A stretch of DNA of 64,000 nucleotides from Coptis chinensis (lineage: Eukaryota > Streptophyta > Magnoliopsida > Ranunculales > Ranunculaceae). The notes beneath the pieces were generated by a model. That model was not told the origin of the DNA, ran no database searches, and saw nothing but the letters and a program-made list of their open reading frames with translations. The DNA lies in assembly GCA_015680905.1 (NCBI GenBank), contig CM027378.1, forward strand, positions 38,289,001 to 38,353,000, in the 5' to 3' direction. Both the position numbers and the translations under genes were made by a program. This document shows, piece by piece, positions 48,315 through 60,417 of the stretch (the stretch's first letter is position 1; each line of letters opens with the position of its first letter).

Positions 48315-49652
48315 AATGGATCATTCATCTTCTTCTGATTCATCTTCTGATTCTTCATCGAGCTCGAGCTCGAGCTCTTCAAATAATAACATTGCAATTA
48401 AAACTAGTAAATTAGTGGCTATTGCTTTACCTTTGGTTCGACATCGTCTAGGTTTATTGTGTTAGCAAGAAGCGGGCGAAGTCTTCTTATAAACCACATG
48501 GCGGTTCGAAGAAAGGAAGAAAATGCAAGAATCGTCAGTACAAGGCAACACTGGCTCGTGTAAATGCTAACTACTTTGGGGCAAATCCTATATTTCGTGA
48601 CTACGACTTTCGACACCGATTTCGTATAGGTGAGTCATTGTTTACTCGTATTTTCAATCATCTTAACCATAATGTACCATATTTTCAACAAAAAGTTAAT
48701 AATGCGGGTAAGTTTGGGATTAACCCAAAAATCAAAATAATTGCTGCTATACGAATGCTTGCTTATGTACCTCTAGCTAATCTAGTAGATGACATGTTAC
48801 ATGTTGCTGAGCCAACTGTTCATTAATGCATGTGCTATTTCTGTGATGGAATTATTAGAATTTTTAGAGGTGAATACTTGCGCAAACCAAATGCTGCAGA
48901 TATTCAGCATTTTCTTGAATAGTCTGAGGAACGCGGATGGCCTGGAATGCTAGGAAGCATTGATTGCATACACTGGCAATGGAAGAATTGCCCATCCGCA
49001 TGGTAAGGGTCTCACACTGGCCATATGCATAAACCAACAATGATTTTGGAGGCTTTGCTTCTCGTGACACGTGGATTTGGCATGCTTTTTTTGGAATGGC
49101 GGGTTCTCACAATGATCTTAATGTGCTTGACCGCTCACCAATATTTGATGATATAGTCAATGATGAAGTTATTCCTTGTTACATTGTGAATGGCCATCAT
49201 TATGATATGGGCTATTACTTGGTTGACGGTATTTATCCTAATTATGTCACCTTGATTCAAACGATTGCTAAACCAACTGTTACACAAGACAAATATTTTG
49301 CAAAGAAGCAAGAAGCTGCTAGAAAAGACATAGAGCGGGTGTTTGGTATATTGAAGTCGCGTTGGGCTATTTTAGCGAATCCGTGCAGGTTATGGTATTT
49401 GGAGACCATGGCTTATGAGGGCTTGCATCATTTTACACAATTTGATTGTGGAAGATGAACACTAAATGGATATCCCGCTTATATTACTGAGTATGAAGTG
49501 CCACGTAAAAAGGTACATCTGAAGATCAACGCCACTTTGTTCTATCTCGTTGGGCATTTGGCGTCGAGAGGGTTCGTTCAAAAGTTGTTTATGATAGATT
49601 GAAGAATGACTTGGTCGAGCATTTGTGGAGTAGGCATGGGCGGCGTGATTAA
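48315..49652 (+). pseudogene. PIF/Harbinger DDE transposase
   Basis: It starts MDHSSSSDSSSD with a poly-Ser stretch encoded by GCTCGAGCTC repeats. The helix-rich N-terminal half includes NPIFRDYDFRHRFRIGESLF and GINPKIKIIAAIRMLAY. The catalytic core has SIDCIHWQW (first Asp), GMAGSHNDLNVLDRSPIF (second Asp) and RKDIERVFGILKSRW (Glu), the DDE pattern of HARBI1-like nucleases. The end LVEHLWSRHGRRD with TAA at 49650 is typical. Lesions: frame breaks before 48545, stops at 48824, 48920 and near 49003, and one lost T near 49055. Inactive as written. Confidence 0.9.
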
Positions 49653-49983
49653 ACTTGATTTCTATTTCTATTTGCACTTCATTTGGACTTTATGTTTATT
49701 TATCGTTTCAATTTCTATGTATTTGTGTTCCAAGTTTATTTCTATGTATTTGTGGTTTTATGAAAGGATTTGTGTATATAAGAATTTTGAAAATACAAAG
49801 TAGAATCTGCCGAATTTTTTTTAGAATGATAAAAAGTATAAACTTTAAATTAAGGTAATTTAACTCAAATTAAAAGAAAATATTCAATTAAAGTACATTC
49901 TAATTAAAATCAAAATACAAACTCAATTAAAGTACATCATAAATTAAAAGACAAATTAAATGACATACAAACTCAAATTTAGA

Positions 49984-50941
49984 CTATGCACTACTTTGAC
50001 TACTACCAGTGATATTGCCAAGTCGATTCTTCATTTTTTGTAAAATTTCTGCCTTTTTGAGTTGCCAAATTTCGCGCTCATCTTCGGGTAATCCTTCTAA
50101 TTTTATTCCTAGTATTTTCGCATCATTTTCATCTTCTCGAACTCGGAGCGCATCTTTCTTCAATTGAAGTTTTTCTTTTTGGATTTGGAGCTTCCAATTT
50201 ATAACATTCTTTGGTGGTTTTAGAAAGTTCCACTATAGAATCATCAAGTTTCTTAGCGGATTCCTCCACTTTAGAATCACCTTCTTCTCTTTTCTTCTTT
50301 CTGTCCAACAGGCCTATCCTCAAGCCCATCAACTTGGTGTGGATCATAATCTATTGGTTGAGTTGTCGCAGTTGATATTGGAACTGATAAACCTTCTTCC
50401 CCACTGTTTGACTTCGACTTTTTGGTGGGTCGCAAATCATTTCTCAACTGTAGCCTCTTCCATTTGGGTGAGTCTTTCACCATATTATAGCATTGCATCC
50501 ACTTCCAAACCCCATTATGCATCCCATATGCACTTATTGCTTCCTCAATGTTAACTTACCAATTAAGAAAAAACTAAATTAGAATTGAAAAATGTATTTG
50601 TGAATCAAAATAATAAATAAAAAGTAAATACTTACAATCATATTGTCATTATAGCCACTTGGAGGAGATGCTTGAATCTTAGAAATAATAGCATTGAACT
50701 TGTTGATATTAGCTTGAATGAGAGTCCAACGGTGTTTTATGCCCATCAAGTTGTATTCGATCATTCTTCCTAGATTTGCATAAAATGCATTTAGAATCCT
50801 ACTCCAAAATTCGTTTGACTTTTGCTCATTTCCTACTACACCATCTTGACTAACTTGTAGCCAACTATTGGTGAGAGCAACATCTTCTTCTTGTATCCAT
50901 GAAGCCCCTCTAGATTTTGCTTTTGGTTATTCACTAGCCAT
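49984..50941 (-). pseudogene. PIF/Harbinger ORF1, Myb/SANT-like protein
   Basis: Read on minus from ATG at 50941: MASE, a TAA, then KSRGASWIQEEDVALTNSWL, a trihelix/SANT-type start shared with PIF ORF1 proteins. It continues with GRMIEYNLMGIKHRWTLIQA and NKFNAIISKIQASPPSGYND. After a break comes NGVWKWMQCYNMVKDSPKWK, then a basic linker and a helical C-terminus ending near 49984. The known role of ORF1 is as DNA-binding partner of the transposase. Stops and frame changes (near 50925, about 50560 and about 50290) disable it. Confidence 0.8.
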
Positions 50942-51369
50942 TGTTGTTTTAAGAGTAGAGAGTAGAGAGTAGAGACAAGAAGTGAGTGTAAAATCTATTG
51001 TGTGAGTGTTTTAATTTATAGTGTTAGAAAGATATAGCCGTTTTTTGCCCGATTTTTCATTGAGAGCACGCGGTATTGGAAAAACCGCGCGGTTTTATCA
51101 AAACTGCCCCATAGAAGCCCACTTAGTAGCCCAAGTCCATGCGGTGTTAGAAAAACCGCGCGGTTTTTCCAAACCCACGTGAGAGATTTGATACAGCACC
51201 AAAGCTGAAACCAAATTTTGGCCGGTTTGGTGTTTGGTTTGGTGTTTTTTTGGTGTTTTCATCAACATGTGACCCTCCTGAAGATGAAAAAAACACCAAA
51301 TTGTTGGAAATTTGGTGTTTTATGCTAGAAAAGTATCTCACCTAAAGATGCTTTTACATCACAACTTTT

Positions 51370-52273
51370 GGGTCAAATTGCAAAAGGAGCGACTACAACA
51401 CATGGCCCAGCACAAAAAAAAGTTACGAAGTCGTCTCTAATTGGTTGATTGGCAATGACATGGCGAGAAATTAAAAAAATGAAGTACGCCCCCAAAAAAC
51501 CACGAGAAAATAAAGAGATGCCAAACTCTCCCTCTCTTTTCACATTCCTCTCCCATCTTTTATCTCTCTCATTCTCTTCTGCAAAATCAAACCCCCATGA
51601 AAAAAGAGATTGAATTGAATTTTCCAATAACAACCTTTGAATTGTGGACTGTAAAAAATATAGATAAACAAAGAAGACTAAGAACTAGCTAGGTGGAGAG
51701 ATTGAAAGCCTACTCCCATGTCCCAAGAATCAAAATGAATATCAACAGCAACAGTGGTCTTGGTGGGAGTGTGTTTTTGATGTTTTAGAATTTCTTCTTT
51801 GCCATTTAAATGGGTTGAAATTTGAATGAATGAATTAACATAAGGAAGTACTTCAATTTCTTCTAAATTAAACTGGTTGTCATTAATTGTTGATTTTTTT
51901 CTTCAATATAATATTCCAGTTGAAATTTTCTACTGAAAATATGGTGGTGGTGGTGGGTGGATGGGTGGGGATAGTGGAGAAAAAAGAAATTATGGAACTT
52001 GGATCGACAAAAACCATCGCTGGTCTAAATCAAATGGGTAGTTAAGTTGTGCACTTTTGATGAGGAGAAAGGGGCTTTCTGGTGTGTTTTTTTCTGATGA
52101 GCAGAAGAAACGGAGAAAAATATAAACGAGGAGAGAGAAACGTGAGGAGAGAGAGCATACTTCATTTTTTTTATATCTTGCCACGTCATTGCAATCAGCC
52201 AATTAAAAACGACTTCGTAACTTTTTTTTGGTACTAGGCCATGTCTTGTAGTCGCGCCCAATTGCAAATGGCT
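51370..52273. mobile_element. MULE-like element with long inverted repeats
   Basis: About 120 bases at the left (51370-51490: GGGTCAAATTGCAAAAGG, CAAAAAAAAGTTACGAAGTC) recur as reverse complement at 52150-52273. Identity by eye is about 80%. The middle, about 660 bp, does not code for a recognised protein. Long inverted repeats without coding are typical of non-autonomous Mutator-like elements. I could not match a 9-bp target duplication. Confidence 0.65.
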
Positions 52274-52651
52274 ATATGCTCTGTTTGGTTGGATGTATTT
52301 ACATGCAATTATTGCACCTATTTCCATGTAAGCAACGAACTTTTTATTCTTTTTAATTATCAAAGACCATTAATACTGAGTAGTGGAGAATGCTCCCAGT
52401 GAAACACGTTAGCCCCCTTTTTTCTATAAGATGGACACGTCAGCTTGGGCAGAAAAAAAAAAGGCAAATCCACGCCATTTTCAATTGTTCGTACACTCTG
52501 CGAAGGAAAAATAAACCTAAAAACAGAAAGTCCAAAAGAAAAACCGTTGTTCGCCCTCCCAACCTCTCTCTTCCTTTCTCAATTCATTCTCTCGCCTCTC
52601 TAACAACAAAATAGAAGCTCTGATTTTTGCCCCAACCCAAAAAAAAATAAA
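52274..52651. promoter_or_regulatory. upstream region and CT-rich leader of the exons at 52652
   Basis: CT-rich sequence CCTCTCTCTTCCTTTCTC near 52562, followed by an A-rich stretch and ATG at 52652, looks like a plant 5' UTR. No clear TATA box was fixed. Confidence 0.35.
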
Positions 52652-53243
52652 ATGGCTTCGTTGATACTTCCAGCAATATCTATTTTGTACATATTTATTA
52701 AAAGGGAAAAGCAAATTCTCTCCACTCTTTTCTTGAACAAAATTTCCAAACGAAAGTTTAACTTCAATGTGTTGGAGAATTTAGAGGTTCAAGAAAATAA
52801 CCCTCCATTTTCAGGTAATATGGTATTCATAACCGTCGACAACCCTCTTTTTCTTTTGTCAATTAAATTTGCCCCAATGATTCCTTGATTGGTTAAGTCA
52901 TGTGAATGGAATTATTGAAGGTGTACAAACTCGATAAATCTCTTTTCACATACCCTTCACATTCGGAACAAATCGGTGGTTTGTTTCATGTAATTCAACT
53001 CAAATTAAATCATCTTAAGTCCTTGACACGTGTCTCTGTATCGAATCCAGGTTCGTTGTGATTGTTTTTAGCTGTTGTATTGTTTTTGTTTTTTTTTTGT
53101 CTTTCAATTGAATTGTGTATGTTTATTTTTTTTGGTTAGATGATGGAGTGGGAAGGGAGAAGAAGAAGAAGAAGATATTGGGACAAGAGTTACCGGCATT
53201 GGCGAAAGAAGTTGCCAGAGTTGAGACTGCTTGGATTATCTTG
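52652..53243 (+). pseudogene. two 5' exons, possibly RINT1/MAG2 family
   Basis: Exon 1 (52652-52814) begins MASLILPAISILYIF and ends NNPPFS. Exon 2 (53140-53243) reads DGVGREKKKKKILGQELPAL then AKEVARVETA. The GT-AG join is in frame, which supports a real gene. ELPALAKEVARVE and the LP-IS-L start resemble plant RINT1-like MAG2 proteins (ER-Golgi tethering), but this comes from memory of the family, not a search. No downstream exons are recognisable to 55.3 kb, so it is a truncated copy or capture. Confidence 0.4.
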
Positions 53244-55319
53244 GTCAGTTTTCGACTTCCTGAATACTTAGTGTTGATATGCTTGCATTGTGATTGGTTT
53301 GCATTAGTGTATGGCATTAGGATTTAGTGCGAGTGAAGAGAATTTTAGTAGTGGTTCTATCGAAAGTGAGTGCAGGATTGGTACCTTAGAATCTACTCGG
53401 GGTTTTGGAAACCCATCATCTATCTACAACCTTTTCCCAAAACTCAAATCCTAAATCATTAATTTTCAATGATGTTGTCAACGTCATATAGCTGAGATCT
53501 CAGGTACTGTCTTTGTTCGCAATATTCTGAAAGTTAGTGGTAATATGGATCTGATTCCATATACCTACCTAATGATGTAAATTGTGAACATATTTGTTAT
53601 TCGTTTATCAATTGTACTGTCATCTAGATTCATGTGGAGTGTTCACTAAGAATCAACCTAATAGATTTTACATCTGAAGTTTGTGAGGCCACGAGTCTAT
53701 TTATTTGCTCTACCGCATGGAGAAAAAGAGGGAAATGTAAAAAAAAAAATTGTCGGACCAAAAACTCTGATTCACTTTAACTTCGAATTCAAGTGGGACT
53801 ATAAACTTTGGATGCCATTTTTTGAGACGGGGATTAAATTTTTGTTACATTATGAAGGCAAGCAATGTTTATTTGGGTAATTTTGCAGAGGAAGTTGCTG
53901 GATTTGTTGGTGAGATTTTGATTTTTGTTTTTAATTTTGTTATAATGAGGATGTTTGTATTGGAATTGAAAATAGAACAATTGGAGAACTTCTGAACCTC
54001 TCCAATTTCCCATTTTTATTTATTGCTTTTATTTCCTCTATTCTCACTCCTTCCTCAGTAACGGTAAACTTTTCTCTTCCTTTTTTTCTTTTTCTCATTA
54101 TAAATTTTCTTGGAGGGATTCTGTCGATTAGAATTATAGCAACTTAAGATCTCTGTTTGAGGTCAGTTCAATAACTTGATTTCTCTCTCTGTTTGAAATT
54201 TATCAATTTTCAGTGTTGCTCTATTTTGTTTCATTGAAATGGTATTGTATATGTCTTGATTTGGAGTTTTGGGGAGCTTCAACTTCTGATTTAGCGTCCT
54301 TTGCTTATGTTATGTTTTGCATGTGTGTGTAATGACTAATGAGAGTAAATGTGTAGTGGTACACTACTTAGTAGTTTGAAATAAGATTCAAATGATATTG
54401 CGTAGGAATTTCGAACTAGCAGGATTTGAGTCAATTAGTAACTATTTATGGTATTTGTGTTAATGGACAAATGTGTTTTTTTTGTTCGATGATTAGTATT
54501 TCCATTTTTATCAGGTATTTAATGATTTTGAAAAACCAATAATTCTCAAGTTTGGCATGGAACTAGCTTGGTGTTTGATACCGTTGAGATTGGTAGATTC
54601 AGTAGTCTTAGTATTGTAGAAATGTAACAAGCACGTTAAATATTTGTTTCCAAAAGGTTTTGATTAGCTTTTATTACTCATTTTGCTCTTGATTGGATTC
54701 TATTTACTGATTGAGTTTTATTTTTTATTTTTTAGTTTTGAATATTAAATCCAATAACAGGCAAATCATTGCGAAGCTTCTGTCGAGATTTTACATTTTC
54801 TATTATGTACAATGTTAGTCTAACAGGTAAGTTTGTGACTTTCATTCTGTAACAAGTCAACTATTCAATGATGGTCTTCTAAATTTAATCCCTTAATGTC
54901 ACTTCTAACAAGTCGTCATGCGGAAGGTTTCATGACTATGAACCGCATTGTGAAATCCTACCGCTGATTGGATTTATAGATGCTATTGTCACTTATGAAT
55001 TTTAAAGTCTAAGGTAATCTATTTCACTGCCTTTATATTTGTTAACTACAAGTTGTGTTTTCATCATACATAGTATTTTTGGCAATGAATTGGGTTCTTT
55101 AATTCTTTAGTTTTCTATGTGCTATAGAGCAAGAAAGCATGACTTAGTGACTGCCCACTTTCCGATTGCGTTCTTATTGTCAAATTTTTTTTATCTTTTA
55201 GTTTTGTGTGTTGGTATAGCCCTATAGAGCAAGAAATTATGACGTCAATCTATTCATTTAGGCTTTGCTATGAAGGTAAAAGAGAGTTACCTGTAAGTAA
55301 TGGAAAGTAGAAAATGACG

Positions 55320-55320
<1 letters not shown>
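53244..55320. other. no gene seen
   Basis: AT-rich sequence with no conserved coding stretch. It could contain further diverged introns of the gene starting at 52652. Confidence 0.3.

Positions 55321-55367
<47 letters not shown>
55321..55367. repeat. (TA)n microsatellite
   Basis: Uninterrupted TA repeat, about 23 units. A second TA-rich tract (55756-55800) lies on the other side of the adjoining MITE. Confidence 0.95.
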
Positions 55368-55369
<2 letters not shown>

Positions 55370-55755
55370 AGTAGGTTCCGTTTACAACACTTTTTATACA
55401 ACGTTTTATACAATATCCCCCACCAGACCCTTCAAGATGTTTTAAGGGCTAATTTTTTGTGGATAAGATGTACCCTCACTATGGATATGGCCTCCACAAA
55501 AAATCAGGTCATATGAACATTTCTAAGTTTTTCCAAAAAGGGTTGCAAAATCGATATTTCTAGACCGTTGATAAAAATTCGTAGGTTGAGAGCAATTTTT
55601 CTCATGGTTAGGAGTTTTCAAATAAGCTAATTTTTTGTGGAGATGATCTCCATGGTGTGAAGATCATATCTACAAAGAATCAAGGCTTAATTCAAATTTT
55701 CAAAGGGTATTGTATAAAACGTTGTATAAAAAGTGCTGTAAACATAACCTACCCC
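55368..55755. mobile_element. 388-bp MITE inside a (TA)n tract
   Basis: The ends GGAGTAGGTTCCGTTTACA and the complement of GGGGTAGGTTATGTTTACA match for about 50 bases, including CACTTTTTATACAACGTTTT. The flanks are TA repeats on both sides, so a TA duplication is possible but cannot be proven. No coding capacity. Confidence 0.8.
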
Positions 55756-55768
55756 TATATATATATAT

Positions 55769-55800
<32 letters not shown>

Positions 55801-55805
<5 letters not shown>

Positions 55806-58800
55806 CAACTAGCATGTTTGTAGAAAATCATTTTTCATTTGCCTATGGTCATTAAATGATTTTTGTAATACTTTACAATCAGCATGTTTGTTTTCCATAA
55901 TGACTATATAAGCTATATTACTATATTCATACAGGGATGTATGTCTTCATTGATTTCTCATGTAGTTATACAGAGATGTTTCGAGCCTCATGTAGTTCAT
56001 TAGATATGAAGTATCAAGTAGTATTTTGCTTTTTATGTCTTTTTCTCTTGAGCGGCAAAAATAGAAAAATAGAATATATATATAATAACTAGAGGTTAGT
56101 ACAGGGGCCATGGTCAAATGATCGTAACAGGCACCACACTCAACTGATGATTCAAATGACATTCATCATCGACTCCTTGAAGTTACTTTAGAGTATCCAT
56201 TAAATTGGGACGAGTTTGGTTATGTAGATGCCGACTAGATAGTATTCAATTCGCTTTAAAGTATTGACATCTCATACAACCGATGGACTGTTTATGGGAC
56301 AGTATTCACTGTAAGGTTTTTTCAGAAGTTTTGTTTATGGACACGAGACTTAATCTTAGCAGTGTCAGAATAACATATGGGGCACAGTGATGGACTACTT
56401 AGAGATATGAAATTGTGTCTATTTGGGTTTATGAAACTGTAACCTTATTGATGTTTGATGAAACTAATTTCAGAATAGCGAACGACTTGACAGAAGTGGG
56501 GAAGTTGAGACTTATATTGAAGCCTGTTAGAGTTGATCATGAAGATAGTGTATAATGGATGTACAATTTTGCAATTAAGGAGTATGAAGTAAATCTAGAT
56601 AAGATATTATGATGAATACTTTTAAAACATGTAGCAACTCTTGGGAATGCTTCAGTAGTCAAGAGTATAACAAAGCATTTCAATCACTAGGCCATCAGGT
56701 ATCCAAGAAGGAAAACATAAGTCTCAAGGGATTTTTTAGAAGACAATTCAAATTAGCGAATGCCATCTACTTTCATAAGATGATTGATACAAGGATATGA
56801 TGGTAATAGGCAATCAACAGAACTTAGTACACTACATGGTATACCATTACATAATAGCATAGTGCAAATATATGTATTCATAGGCGTATCTTAGTGAGCT
56901 TATGGAATATGAGATTAAGTGCAATCGTTATACAATAACTTGAAATTAAGTAAAAAAAAATCATTCCTTTGGTCCAGGTAGAAGTCGAAAGAATACATGT
57001 ATCTTTATGTCATATTTGGAAGTATAAAATGATTATTTGTGGCTGTTTTGGTTTTTAATTGATATTTGGAAGTATCTATTATAAAGCTTGAAGAAGAGTG
57101 AAATGTTTGATGTCATATCTCTGCTCCTACATACCAAAATAATCTACTCATTAGAGAATAGAAAGGTAAAGTATATATATTGTCGTGATAACAATTTTTA
57201 TTTTTATTTTCTTTGATGTTCTTAAATCATGCATATTCATTAAGTTCATTAATTTAGATAGAAAACAGAAGAATAACTTCTTAATGAAACCCAAAGTTAT
57301 AATCTTTTTCTCTTCCCTCACCTTAATCCACATGTTACACTATTTTTTTTTTTTTCAGATTTCAGATTATCTTAGAGTCCCAACAGGTCTTCATTGAGGT
57401 GTTTTACCATGTAATGGTAATTTAGGTGGCAACAATGTTCCTACTCGACAACGTGGATTTGATCAGGTACGTCAACAACAAAACCCATTACTATTCTCTC
57501 TCTTTCTATTGTTAAAATTTTCATTTGATGTCCACTTTATATGATGTAACTTATTATGATCACTTAATCTATGGTACGTCTGTCATAGATGAGGGAGAAT
57601 AGTAATGAAAGCAGAAAAGGGCAAAAAAGGGGACATATTCTTAGTTTTATGAGTTGTGATTCATGATAAGTTTTAGTTTTTGAATGGGTAGTTTCTCGAG
57701 CTACCAAGTAGAATAATTGGAATGTAAGGCCATTGTGTATTAGTTAGTGTGGTTGTTAGAATTTTTATATCAGTATATGGTCCCTGTGTTATCAACTCAA
57801 AAATAGTTTGGTTTGTGTTATATATTGTAGGTTTGTAAATATTTATATTGATCTCTTATTGATTTAGCTACATATTAGGACAATGGGAGTGTTGGTTTTG
57901 TTAGTACGTACATAATAATGTTAGATTGTTAGTCATTTATAGGATTAATTAGTCCCAAAAGCGATCGGGAAAGAATGGAAGAAGGGTTTGCAGCTACTTC
58001 AGCGGGTTCGGGAATGAATGTTGTTGGCTGACCTTGACTTGGATCGGAGTTCAACTTTTCATTTTTTCCTAGGTTTGAAGAAAAAGTGACAGTTTCCAAC
58101 CTGCGCTACGAGCGGAAATCACCAGGTGTCAAATTTCCCAGGGTGGAAGGAAATGGTGGTTGTTTGCCTGAAGACCCTGATGCGCAACTGATTGTCAAAA
58201 ACCTGGGATTTTTTTATTAAAATGGCTTTTTCACTCATAAGACGGAGACTCTTAGTCCTCTAAATAGGAAGATGAGTAGCCCTAGGGAACTGAAAAGTGA
58301 AAAGCCAATCTCGATGTGTAAAAGCATTACTACTTTTTTTTATCCCTTATCGTAGTTGACTGGAATAAGGCAGTTTGGATGCTATCAAAGAGCTAAGGAG
58401 AGATAGAGATAAGTAGGGAAAGGGGACCCAGCACTCTTAATAAAGATACGTACCATATAGTGAGGGATGCCTAGGGGAGCTTGAACTTATCTATTTCAAT
58501 GAGGAGATTGTATTATTTCTGTAGCTAAGCGAATGTGACTTTGTGGGCTTCCCCCATGTTGACAATGACTTCACATTTCTTTTCATATATAATTAATAGA
58601 AATTAAATTAGTTTGCAGCATTAATAGAACTACAAACAAGAACTACCCAGCCATCAGGATTGGTCTTACTTGAATATTAAGAAATATTAGTTGTGCACGC
58701 CTTCTTAACATTTACTCAACGTGTCGATGCATGCCTTTGGCAAGAATGTGAGAAATATTTTCTATAATCTTTCTTTGTCATTGGCTTCCAAATGTGATGG

Positions 58801-59271
58801 ACAAACTACCTCATATCCCCTAACACCTAATATTTATGCCTATTTGAATAGGAGTTGGCCTTTACCTATGGGAATTCCAGTGACATTTGTATAAATATAT
58901 TGCTCTTGTTGTGTAAGGCTTCTACAACGTCAACTTCAGACTTCTAATCGCAACATCAACTTCGATTTCTTGAATTCAAGTACCACCAGTATGTCTCCAC
59001 AACCACATCTTATTTGATCTACGTCATTTTTGTTTCCCTGTTCTTTTAGTAGTGAATCTTCCTCACAACTCCATAAAACGTCTTCTTCTTTCAAGGTACT
59101 ATTATAACATATTGTTCTTGATTGCTTAGAAAATTCTTAGATTTTTATTTATGTGCAATTTTAAGAGTTGGAATCTACTTTTGGTGTTATTATTTTAAAT
59201 CATTACCTTGAAGTTGTGAAAAATAAAAGGGAGAGGCACAAATGAAAATTTACAGTTCGGAATTGTTATTA
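55801..59271. other. 3.4 kb without a recognisable gene
   Basis: AT-rich. Two weak exon-like pieces are present: 56609-56800 (63-residue ORF with FRRQFKLANAIYFHKMI) and about 57359-57467 (GGNNVPTRQRGFDQ before a GTACGT donor). Neither is identified. Confidence 0.3.
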
Positions 59272-59346
59272 TACATTGCATTTAAATTGTTTGATAAGAA
59301 ATAGATATAAAAAGCTTCTTATCAAACAATTTAAATGCGCAATGTA
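59272..59346. repeat. near-perfect 75-bp hairpin
   Basis: The left arm TACATTGCATTTAAATTG... (59272-59300, 29 nt) is the reverse complement of the right arm (59316-59346) except for a two-base GC bulge. The loop is 15 bases. It may be a tiny MITE or a small-RNA precursor. Confidence 0.85.
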
Positions 59347-59642
59347 AACAGTCAAACAAAGATTAATTTTTTGCTAAAATTTGCATATCAATAAATTACG
59401 ATGAATTTTTTCAAGCACATCAAGAATGAGTGGTTATTTTTTTTGGGTGAATATAAAGAAGTTAGGTGTAGTAGTGAAGCCAATGTAAGGTTATGGTAAG
59501 GCTTTGGCATGAGTATTGCGATTCAGTTGATGGGTCGAGTTCGGTTAGGTGTTCCTGATACTGAGTTATGGACACTTGATCCTAAACAAGCTAAAAGGTT
59601 AGAATTGTGACGAGTGTTTTTTTTTTATTGGATGCTTCAGAT

Positions 59643-60409
59643 CAGTGTAGTCAAGGCGTTAAAGCGCACCTAAGGCGCAATACCCTCTCTGTGCCTTAGG
59701 CGCAAGGCGCAAGGCGTGGCGCGCGCCTAATTGGAGTGAGGCGCATAGTAATAAAAAAATAGATATATCAAATAAAAAATAAAATAAATATTAAATATGA
59801 CATGAATTATCACTGAATTACTTAGCCAAACTTTAAAATTAATTTTATGTGATTGTAAACATGAAACCATTGTAGTCATTTAAAAGAAAAATCTTAAGCA
59901 ATAAGTAAAGAGCAAAATAAAACTCGTATCTTTCAAAACAATCTAGCTCAACTTTAATAAACTAAAATAATGAACCAATCGAATTAAGCCAAATGAGTTC
60001 TTTATGAAATAGAACACGTGATTCAAATTTTAGAATCCCGTAAAACTTCATTTAATTCATCTTTGTGTTTTCTCTCAATCCATACAACTTAACAAAAACT
60101 AGTCAAAATTAAATTTAGAGTGTACTCCAAAATAAAACTTACTAAATTTGTAAAATTTCTTGTACCATACAACAATTGGATTGAGTGTAAATGTGTCACA
60201 AATAGCAAAAATTGTAAAAAAAATGAAAAAACTGTAAAAGTTAATAAGGCGCGCGCCTTGTGTGCCTCGCTCCTCAACTAAAAGCGCACAAAAGCGTAAA
60301 AAGCACACGCCTCATGTTAGTATCTGCGCCTGGGCTGAGGCGAGGTACAAAAAAATGCCTCTCCGCCTTGCGCCTTAGGCGCGCGCTTCCTTGCGCCTTG
60401 ACTACACTG
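59643..60409. mobile_element. 767-bp hAT-type MITE with 8-bp target duplication
   Basis: The ends CAGTGTAGTCAAGGCG and CGCCTTGACTACACTG are perfect 16-bp inverted repeats in the CAGTG...CACTG style of hAT elements. CTTCAGAT is duplicated at 59635-59642 and 60410-60417. Both subterminal regions are unusually GC-rich for this window, with many AGGCGC/GCGCCT units. The middle is AT-rich and non-coding. Confidence 0.9.
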
Positions 60410-60417
60410 CTTCAGAT

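Larger units (their letters stand above)
47950..51353 (+). mobile_element. PIF/Harbinger DNA transposon, 3.4 kb
   Basis: Terminal inverted repeats AAGCATATTTAGGAGAGA at the left and the complement of AAGCATCTTTAGGTGAGA at the right. TTA flanks it at 47947-47949 and 51354-51356, the 3-bp duplication typical of this superfamily. It carries both expected genes, transposase on + (48315-49652) and a Myb/SANT-like ORF on - (49984-50941), arranged convergently. Subterminal regions hold repeated CACCAAA motifs and CCGCGCGGTTTT palindromes. Both genes are mutated. Confidence 0.9.

Noticed and set aside
53115..53327. Longer single-exon ORF through the second MAG2-like exon
   Set aside because: The reading beyond 53243 loses similarity and a GTCAGT donor stands there. 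The in-frame two-exon model is better.
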